From Bacteroidia bacterium (lineage in GTDB: Bacteria; Bacteroidota; Bacteroidia; NS11-12g; UBA955), in NCBI GenBank assembly GCA_020848595.1, contig JADLHV010000270.1, positions 1 to 12,860 on the forward strand: 12,860 nucleotides of DNA, given 5' to 3'. Shown here in pieces: positions 7,757 to 12,860 of this stretch. A program made the position numbers and the translations under genes. The notes beneath the pieces were generated by a model that was given only the letters and a program-made list of their open reading frames with translations, had not been told where the DNA came from and searched no databases. Position 1 is the first letter of the stretch, and every line of letters begins with the position of its first letter.

Positions 7757-8713
7757 TTACTTATTGAAGAAGTTGATAATTTGATCTGCCATTTCATCTC
7801 CGATACGCTTTTGGGCTTCTAGCGTACTAGCACCAATATGAGGTGTTAAAGAGACATTATCCAATTTAAGAATATCTTCATAAACAGGCGGCTCTTTTTC
7901 GAACACATCTAAACCAGCGTATGCAATAGTTTTATTATTGAGCGCATTCACTAAATCGTGTTCATTAACAACACCACCACGAGCACAGTTAATTAAGCCT
8001 GCACCTTTTTTCATCAAATTCAATTCAGCTTCGGCGATAACATAGCCTTGACCACCAGGAATATGCAAACTAACAAAATCTGCACGTTTTAGCACTTCCT
8101 CTTTAGATATCGTTTTAATAGATTTTTTTATGGTAGGCAAATCAGAATCAGGGTGAAAACTAATTTCAACATCTGCTTCAGAAATCATTGGGTCGAAAGC
8201 AATAACATTCATTCCCAATCCAAAAGCCATTCTAGCTGCTTCTCTTCCAATTCTTCCAAACCCTATTAAACCTAGTGTTTTACCTTTTAGTTCAACACCT
8301 GCAGAAGTTTGTTTTTTAAGTTGATTAAATTGCGAAACACCATTTTCTGGCATTTGTCTATTAGAATATTGCAACATTCTACAGATAGAAAACAAATGAG
8401 CAAACACTAATTCTGCAACAGAAGTACTGCTAGCAGCGGGGGTATTGACAACAGCTATATTTTTTTCATTTGCATAAGCTGTATCTATATTATCTAGACC
8501 AACACCTGCCCTTCCAACCAATTTAAGATTAGAACCAGCATCGATGATGTCTTTAGTTACCTTAGTGGCACTTCTAACTAAGAGCACATCGTATTCACTG
8601 ATACGAGTAGCGAGTTCGGCTTGAGGAACATTAGTTGTTTCGATTGAAAAGCCCTTAGCTTCGAGTGCTATTTTAGCCGCTTGGTCTATTCCATCGTTTG
8701 CGAGTATTTTCAT
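7757..8713 (-). CDS. serA: D-3-phosphoglycerate dehydrogenase, short form without ACT domain
   Basis: The protein catalyses NAD-dependent oxidation of 3-phosphoglycerate to 3-phosphohydroxypyruvate, the first step of the phosphorylated serine pathway. The 318-residue protein has the D-2-hydroxyacid dehydrogenase layout. The nucleotide-binding glycine motif is G-F-G-R-I-G at 151-156, and D174 is at the end of the next strand (I-A-F-D-P), consistent with NAD preference. The catalytic triad is R245 in C-A-R-G-G, E274 in F-E-K-E-P-P and H292 in T-P-H-I-G-A-S-T. The protein ends just after the core fold, so the C-terminal ACT or ASB serine-sensing domains of the long (E. coli or mycobacterial) forms are absent; direct serine feedback through an ACT domain is therefore not expected. 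It lies 12 bases after serC and 2 bases before the DUF1015 gene. Other 2-hydroxyacid dehydrogenases are possible by sequence alone, but the serC neighbour settles the role. Confidence 0.95.
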   Translation of the reverse strand: MKILANDGIDQAAKIALEAKGFSIETTNVPQAELATRISEYDVLLVRSATKVTKDIIDAGSNLKLVGRAGVGLDNIDTAYANEKNIAVVNTPAASSTSVAELVFAHLFSICRMLQYSNRQMPENGVSQFNQLKKQTSAGVELKGKTLGLIGFGRIGREAARMAFGLGMNVIAFDPMISEADVEISFHPDSDLPTIKKSIKTISKEEVLKRADFVSLHIPGGQGYVIAEAELNLMKKGAGLINCARGGVVNEHDLVNALNNKTIAYAGLDVFEKEPPVYEDILKLDNVSLTPHIGASTLEAQKRIGDEMADQIINFFNK

Positions 8714-8725
8714 TTTATTAATAAA

Positions 8726-9784
8726 TTAAACATTAAAAGTTCTCATAACATTTACAAGAGCTTCGACACTTTCAAGAGGTAAAGCATTGTATAGACTTGC
8801 TCTATAACCACCAACAGAGCGGTGTCCTTTAATTCCAGAAATGCCAGCAGCTTTCCAAGCATTATTAAATTTCTCTTCTAAACTTGTATCATTGAGCAAG
8901 AAGCATACATTCATTTGAGAGCGATCTTCAACCTCAACAGTACCTTTAAAGAGTGGATTACTATCAATTTCAGTATAAAGCATTTCGGCTCTAGCTTTAG
9001 CTCTTCTTTGCATTTCTTCTACGCCACCCACTTTTTTAACCCATTTCAAATTTTGCAACATAGCAAAAATCGGGAATACAGGAGGCGTATTAAACATAGT
9101 TTCTTTATCAATATGAACTTGATAATTAAGCATACTTGGAATTTGTCTAGAAACCTTCCCTAAAATATCCTTTCTGATAATCACCACAGTAACCCCAGCA
9201 GGACCCATATTTTTTTGAGCACCGGCATAAATCATCCCAAATTTAGAAACATCAATTTTACGACTTAAGATATCAGAGCTCATATCACAAATCATTGTAA
9301 CAGGTGAATCTGGGAAAGACTGCATTTGAGTACCATAAATAGTATTATTAGAAGTACAATGGAAATAATCAGAATCAGCAGGAATGGAGTAACCTTTAGG
9401 AATATAAGTATAATTTTTATCTTCCGAACTACCAACAACATCAACAGCACCTAGAAGTTTAGCTTCTTTAACAGCATTAGCTGCCCAAACGCCTGTTTTA
9501 AGATAAGCACCTTTAGATTCTAAAAAATTATAGGCAACCATTAAAAACTGTAAACTAGCACCACCGCCTAGAAAGAGAATTTCGTACCCCTCTGGAACTC
9601 CCAATAATTCCTTAATAGTAGCTTGAGTTTCTTCAACAACGGCAACAAATTCTTTACCACGATGAGAAACTTCTAAAACTGACAAACCAGTGCCAGCGAA
9701 ATTGCGAATACCTTCGATACTAGCCTCCAAAGCTTCTTGTGGAAGTATAGAAGGACCTGCAGAAAAATTGTGTAATTTGGACAT
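8726..9784 (-). CDS. serC: Phosphoserine aminotransferase
   Basis: This PLP-dependent enzyme converts 3-phosphohydroxypyruvate and glutamate to O-phosphoserine and 2-oxoglutarate. It may also serve pyridoxal phosphate synthesis, as SerC does in other bacteria. The 352 residues are close to the usual ~360. It starts with the family hallmark H-N-F-S-A-G-P-S-x-L-P (5-15), has E-V-S-H-R (38-42) and G-G-G-A-S-L-Q-F (73-80) for cofactor and substrate binding, and carries the PLP lysine K191 in A-G-A-Q-K-N-M-G-P-A-G. The C-terminal G-H-R-S-V-G-G-Y-R-A-S-L-Y-N-A block is also typical. It is the first gene of serC-serA-DUF1015. Its ATG faces the divergent gene at 9838 across 53 bases, so the operon promoter must lie in or beyond that short gap; no good TAnnTTTG match was found there. 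Confidence 0.97.
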   Translation of the reverse strand: MSKLHNFSAGPSILPQEALEASIEGIRNFAGTGLSVLEVSHRGKEFVAVVEETQATIKELLGVPEGYEILFLGGGASLQFLMVAYNFLESKGAYLKTGVWAANAVKEAKLLGAVDVVGSSEDKNYTYIPKGYSIPADSDYFHCTSNNTIYGTQMQSFPDSPVTMICDMSSDILSRKIDVSKFGMIYAGAQKNMGPAGVTVVIIRKDILGKVSRQIPSMLNYQVHIDKETMFNTPPVFPIFAMLQNLKWVKKVGGVEEMQRRAKARAEMLYTEIDSNPLFKGTVEVEDRSQMNVCFLLNDTSLEEKFNNAWKAAGISGIKGHRSVGGYRASLYNALPLESVEALVNVMRTFNV

Positions 9785-9819
9785 ACTCTAATTTTTTTTT
9801 ATGTCGCGAAATTAAAGTA

Positions 9820-9834
9820 ATATTGAAACAATAT
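9820..9834. promoter_or_regulatory. Small inverted repeat in the divergent serC / exported-protein intergenic region
   Basis: ATATTG, a three-base AAA spacer, and CAATAT form a perfect 6-bp dyad, ending 3 bases before the ATG at 9838 and lying 35 bases upstream of serC. It sits in a 53-base region that must hold signals for both directions. It could be a small operator, but such AT-rich dyads are common by chance. Confidence 0.2.
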
Positions 9835-9837
9835 ACA

Positions 9838-10362
9838 ATGAAATCGAAAAACATTTTGATTACCTGTATTGTTTTATGCACAATACAATTGTCCGAAGCT
9901 CAGAACAATCAAGATTCTACTCAAAATACAAGTAAAGAAAATCCTAGATGGGATAATATTAAAAAACGTTTAGTTTACAATATGGGAGGCTCTTTCTGGA
10001 TAAGTAATAGTTTTACGAATATTGGCTTAATGCCTCAATTAGGTTATAAATTAAAGCCTAATTTAACCGTTGGTGTTGGACTTAATTTTCAATATTTCAA
10101 TGACTTAAATGCGAATATAGATCCAGTAATGATTTATGGTGGCAATGTTTTCTCGAGGTATATGATTAACCCATTTTTTTTACAAGCTGAATATCAAGTT
10201 TTACAATACAGAGAAAATCTAGGTGGCTATGGTTTAATTGGTGGAGGTTATTTACCCTCTAGCAAAGGCTTGTATGTTTCAGCATACTATATTCTACATC
10301 AAACTGGTAATAGTGCTTATGGCTCTACACCTTATATTATACGAGTTGGCTTTTTATTTTAA
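9838..10362 (+). CDS. Small exported protein, probable outer-membrane beta-barrel, function unknown
   Basis: This is a 174-residue protein with a clear Sec signal peptide (K2/K4, hydrophobic 6-16, probable cleavage after S-E-A at 19-21). A polar, Q/N/S-rich linker follows (22-36). The rest consists of short alternating polar/hydrophobic strands rich in G, Y and F, such as V-G-V-G-L-N-F-Q-Y-F and G-G-G-Y-L. It ends in R-V-G-F-L-F, with the terminal aromatic residue typical of outer-membrane barrels. I do not recognise a named family. I chose ATG 9838 rather than the in-frame TTG at 9823 because it puts lysines directly before the hydrophobic core, giving a normal signal peptide. Its TAA overlaps the PPK2 start (TAATG), so the two are likely co-translated. 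It is short for a full barrel (perhaps 8 strands). A periplasmic protein is the alternative. Confidence 0.8.
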   Translation: MKSKNILITCIVLCTIQLSEAQNNQDSTQNTSKENPRWDNIKKRLVYNMGGSFWISNSFTNIGLMPQLGYKLKPNLTVGVGLNFQYFNDLNANIDPVMIYGGNVFSRYMINPFFLQAEYQVLQYRENLGGYGLIGGGYLPSSKGLYVSAYYILHQTGNSAYGSTPYIIRVGFLF

Positions 10363-11258
10363 TGAAAACAAAAATTAAAAATAACGAAAAAATCAAAGTT
10401 TTAGACGTTAAAAATTTCAAACTGTCTAAATTCAAGTCCAGTGAAAGACTGCATTTCAAAGACGAAAACACTCTAAAAGGTGAATTAAGTCTATACAAAG
10501 AAAAAATTGCCTCATTACAAGAAAAACTATTTGCCAATGATAAACATTCGGTGCTTATTGTTTTGCAAGCTATAGACGCTGCTGGTAAAGATAGCTGCAT
10601 TAAACATGTACTTTCTGGAGTAAATCCACAAGGCTGTCACGTAATAAGTTTCAAACAACCTAGCAAAGAAGAACTCGACCATGATTTCATTTGGCGCACT
10701 TATAAACAACTGCCTGAAAGAGGAAAAATTGGGGTATTTAATCGCTCTTATTATGAAGAAGTTTTAGTTTGTAAAGTTCATCCCGAATACGTTATTGGTC
10801 AAAACATCCCTGGCATTGAAACGATTAAACAATTAGATAATAAATTCTGGGAAAACCGATACAGAGCCATTAATGAAATGGAAAGACATTTGGTGAAAAA
10901 TGGAACTGTTATTATTAAGATATTTTTAAACCTTGGTAAAAACGAACAAAAAAACCGATTCCTCGACCGAATAAATGACCCTAAAAAAAGATGGAAATTT
11001 AGTTTTACTGACTTAAAAGAACGCGAACATTGGGATCTATATCAGAAGGCTTATAACGATATGATTCAAGCAACTTCTACCAAACATGCACCTTGGTATG
11101 TTGTACCAGCCGACGATCAATGGGTTAGCCGAGCAATTGTTGGTCAACTACTCCTCGAGCACTTAGAAGAATTTAATCTTCAATATCCTGCTGTTAACGA
11201 TGATATCTTAAAAGCAATGGAAGAAGCTCGAACAATTCTTATGAATGAAACCAAGTAA
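10362..11258 (+). CDS. ppk2: PPK2-family polyphosphate:nucleotide phosphotransferase, class III type
   Basis: The protein transfers phosphate from inorganic polyphosphate to nucleotides. Class III enzymes can phosphorylate both AMP and ADP, so it may regenerate ADP/ATP in the cytoplasm. The 298-residue protein is a single PPK2 domain. It has Walker A-like Q-A-I-D-A-A-G-K-D (69-77), V-N-P-Q-G (87-91), a Walker B-like segment F-N-R-S-Y-Y-E-E (126-133) with N in place of the D found in classes I/II, and a lid region D-P-x-K-R-W-K-F-S (206-214). The N-R-S-x-Y-E pattern and the N-P-Q-G block point to class III. The exact nucleotide preference cannot be read from sequence. The start overlaps the previous stop by one base, and the 3' end overlaps miaA by 14 bases, which suggests translational coupling along this operon. 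Confidence 0.93.
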   Translation: MKTKIKNNEKIKVLDVKNFKLSKFKSSERLHFKDENTLKGELSLYKEKIASLQEKLFANDKHSVLIVLQAIDAAGKDSCIKHVLSGVNPQGCHVISFKQPSKEELDHDFIWRTYKQLPERGKIGVFNRSYYEEVLVCKVHPEYVIGQNIPGIETIKQLDNKFWENRYRAINEMERHLVKNGTVIIKIFLNLGKNEQKNRFLDRINDPKKRWKFSFTDLKEREHWDLYQKAYNDMIQATSTKHAPWYVVPADDQWVSRAIVGQLLLEHLEEFNLQYPAVNDDILKAMEEARTILMNETK

Positions 11259-12090
11259 GTCTGAGAAAAAAATACTTTTAGTTGTTGGTCCTACTGCTGT
11301 TGGGAAAACCGACAAATCTATTTTGCTTGCTCAAGAACATCAATGCGAAATAATTTCATGCGACTCAAGACAAATTTATAAAGAGCTCAATATTGGAGTA
11401 GCAAAACCAGATATTAATCAATTAAGCCTAGTTAAACATCATTTTATAAGTCACGTAAGTATACACCAAAATTATGATGCTGGAAGTTTTGCCATTGATG
11501 GAAGAAATAAAATTAATGAGTTATTTAAACACCATAATCATATTGTAGTTTGCGGAGGAACAGGTCTTTATGCCAAAGCTTTGTTAAAAGGTTTAGATAG
11601 TTTACCTAGTAAAAACGATACTTTACGTGCCGAATTAGATAAAAATTATCAGACTAATGGCATTAAATATTTACAAGATAAATTAAGCGCTCTTGATGAA
11701 AAAAAATTCGCTAACATCGATCAAAACAATCCTCAAAGATTGATTAGAGCCATAGAAATTGCTAGTGCCGAAAATACCACTTCTATTGAATTGCCTGAAT
11801 TTGATTTTGAATTTGAAATTGAAACGATACTTTTAGATATGGATAGACCTATACTCTACGAGCGTATAAATAAGCGGGTGGACCAGATGGTAGAACAAGG
11901 ATTAGAAAATGAAGCCGAATTACTCTATCCGCATAGAGTATTAAACGCATTGCAAACAGTAGGCTACAAAGAATGGTGGCCATATATAGAAAAAGAATAT
12001 TCAAGAGAAGCTGCAATAGAAAAAATCAAACAGCATACTAGAAATTATGCAAAAAGACAATTGACTTGGTATAGAAATCAGGTTCTTTAA
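11245..12090 (+). CDS. miaA: tRNA dimethylallyltransferase (isopentenyl-tRNA synthase)
   Basis: MiaA transfers the dimethylallyl group from DMAPP to N6 of adenosine 37 in tRNAs that read UNN codons, making i6A and supporting reading-frame fidelity. The 281 residues are slightly short for the family (~300) but look complete. They include the P-loop G-P-T-A-V-G-K-T (15-22), C-D-S-R-Q-I-Y (39-45) with the catalytic aspartate D40, G-V-A-K-P (51-55), G-G-T-G-L-Y (104-109), N-P-Q-R-L-I-R-A-I-E (162-171), T-V-G-Y-K-E (238-243) and the C-terminal T-R-N-Y-A-K-R-Q-L-T-W-Y-R (265-277). The gene starts inside the end of ppk2 (14-base overlap in another frame), so its translation is probably coupled to ppk2. 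There is no functional reason known for pairing it with a polyphosphate kinase. Confidence 0.96.
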   Translation: MKPSKSEKKILLVVGPTAVGKTDKSILLAQEHQCEIISCDSRQIYKELNIGVAKPDINQLSLVKHHFISHVSIHQNYDAGSFAIDGRNKINELFKHHNHIVVCGGTGLYAKALLKGLDSLPSKNDTLRAELDKNYQTNGIKYLQDKLSALDEKKFANIDQNNPQRLIRAIEIASAENTTSIELPEFDFEFEIETILLDMDRPILYERINKRVDQMVEQGLENEAELLYPHRVLNALQTVGYKEWWPYIEKEYSREAAIEKIKQHTRNYAKRQLTWYRNQVL

Positions 12091-12109
12091 AATAAGTCAA
12101 TTTAATGCC

Positions 12110-12117
12110 TATTTTTG
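12110..12117 (+). promoter_or_regulatory. Candidate -7 promoter box before the ABC permease
   Basis: TATTTTTG matches the Bacteroidota -7 consensus TAnnTTTG exactly and ends 11 bases before the GTG start, which would give a nearly leaderless mRNA. No TTG element is found at the usual 17-23 base spacing upstream, so this is only a partial promoter match. It could allow the permease to be expressed apart from the ppk2-miaA run. Confidence 0.35.
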
Positions 12118-12128
12118 CCCAATAAGAC

Positions 12129-12860
12129 GTGAATCAATCTAATACCATTAAGAAGATTTTTAAACACCCACTGGGACTAATTGGTTCTATTATTATCTTT
12201 TTATTTATCGTAATGGCCGTTGCAGGTAATTTAATCTGCACAGATAAAACCAAAGATGCCAATCAAATTAGTTTACCCGTTGCTTTGCTACCTCCTATGA
12301 GTAAAGTCAAATTTTTAGAAATAGAAAGCGTCGATAAAAATTCAAAAATTATAAACTGGCTTTATGGCAAGAAAGAACCCGTTTTATCCATTGCTTTTCA
12401 GAAATATCACATAAAATCAGATACAGCATTTTTACAAGTTTACGGTATGGACTCGAGCGCAGCCTTAGAAATAGTGCCATTGCATAAATACAAAGAACAA
12501 TATAAAATAATAGAAAAAACATTCTATTTAGGCACCGATGGTTTTGGAAGAGATGTTATGAGCCGAATTGTAATGGGTAGCAGAGTGTCGCTTTCAGTTG
12601 GTTTAGTCGCTGTTTTAATTTCACTTTTAATAGGAACATTTCTCGGACTTATAGCTGGATATTTTGGAGGCATCACAGATAAAATAGTTTCATGGTTCAT
12701 CAATGTCATTTGGAGTCTACCAACCATGTTATTAGTTGTGGCAATAAGTTTTGCAATGGGAAAAGGTTTTTGGCAGATTTTTATTGCCATTGGATTAAGC
12801 ACTTGGGTAGAAGTAGCTAGAATTGTGAGAGGACAAGTATTTTCTTTTAGAGAAAAAGAA
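12129..12860 (+). CDS. DppC/OppC-type ABC transporter permease, partial (C-terminus beyond right edge)
   Basis: This is an inner-membrane permease subunit of a peptide/nickel-class ABC importer. An open frame of 244 codons runs to the window end. A short cytoplasmic N-terminus with H-P-L-G-L-I-G leads to transmembrane helix 1 (about 16-36). After a long periplasmic stretch (about 37-133) comes the family signature L-G-T-D-G-F-G-R-D-V (134-143), then helices at about 150-178 and 185-210 and the start of a fourth near 213. The frame ends in the beginning of the EAA loop (E-V-A-R-I-V-R-G-Q-V at 228-237), which contacts the ATPase. GTG at 12129 is the start because an in-frame TAA lies at 12123-12125 and the first ATG would cut helix 1. 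The 38-base gap after miaA shows no terminator. Partner permease, ATPase and binding protein are not in the window, so the substrate is undetermined. Confidence 0.92.
   Translation, partial: MNQSNTIKKIFKHPLGLIGSIIIFLFIVMAVAGNLICTDKTKDANQISLPVALLPPMSKVKFLEIESVDKNSKIINWLYGKKEPVLSIAFQKYHIKSDTAFLQVYGMDSSAALEIVPLHKYKEQYKIIEKTFYLGTDGFGRDVMSRIVMGSRVSLSVGLVAVLISLLIGTFLGLIAGYFGGITDKIVSWFINVIWSLPTMLLVVAISFAMGKGFWQIFIAIGLSTWVEVARIVRGQVFSFREKE

Noticed and set aside
8915..9163. Plus-strand open frame inside serC
   Set aside because: It is antisense to a strongly conserved enzyme gene; its composition is simply the reverse complement of serC coding sequence.
9823..9837. Alternative TTG start for the exported protein, five codons upstream of the ATG
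   Set aside because: It would place M-K-Q-Y-T before a signal peptide that is already complete from the ATG at 9838.
10337..10709. Two minus-strand open frames opposite ppk2
   Set aside because: They overlap each other and the conserved Walker A region of ppk2 on the other strand; no independent support.
12524..12802. Minus-strand open frame opposite the ABC permease
   Set aside because: It is antisense to the L-G-T-D signature and the membrane helices of a clear permease.

Overview
The window comes from an AT-rich Bacteroidota genome (Cytophagia/Flavobacteriia/Sphingobacteriia type). The evidence is a large secreted protease ending in a type B sorting domain of the type IX secretion system (T9SS), start codons mostly without Shine-Dalgarno sequences, candidate TAnnTTTG -7 promoter boxes, a serC-serA-DUF1015 operon, and a class III PPK2 typical of this phylum. 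No rRNA, tRNA, CRISPR array, insertion sequence or phage gene was seen.

Left part, all on the minus strand: the window opens inside a PAS-containing sensor histidine kinase (1-794; its ATPase domain lies beyond the left edge), with a good Bacteroidota promoter match just upstream. Next is a 1745-residue secreted M4 (thermolysin-like) metalloprotease (1050-6287). It carries a PKD domain, a CUB-like domain, nine Ig/PKD-like repeats, two more PKD domains and the sorting domain. The nine repeats form a regular three-unit superrepeat (ABC x 3). The gaps 795-1049 and 6288-6545 contain no convincing gene.

Middle, minus strand: serC, serA and a DUF1015 gene (9784 down to 6546) are separated by 12 and 2 bases and must be one operon. 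SerA and SerC perform the first two steps of serine synthesis from 3-phosphoglycerate. The usual third enzyme, SerB, is absent from the window, and the DUF1015 protein sits in its place.

Right part, plus strand: diverging from serC across only 53 bases is a run of four genes. They are a small exported, probably outer-membrane beta-barrel protein (9838), a class III PPK2 polyphosphate-dependent nucleotide kinase (10362), the tRNA dimethylallyltransferase MiaA (11245), and a DppC/OppC-type ABC permease that starts with GTG and runs off the right edge (12129). The first three overlap (1 and 14 bases) and are probably translationally coupled. The permease follows after 38 bases and has its own candidate -7 box.

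Most genes here are ordinary housekeeping or surface genes. The two points most worth following are the exact 237-residue higher-order periodicity of the protease stalk and the unassigned DUF1015 protein in the serine operon. No wholly new multi-gene system could be demonstrated from the sequence alone.
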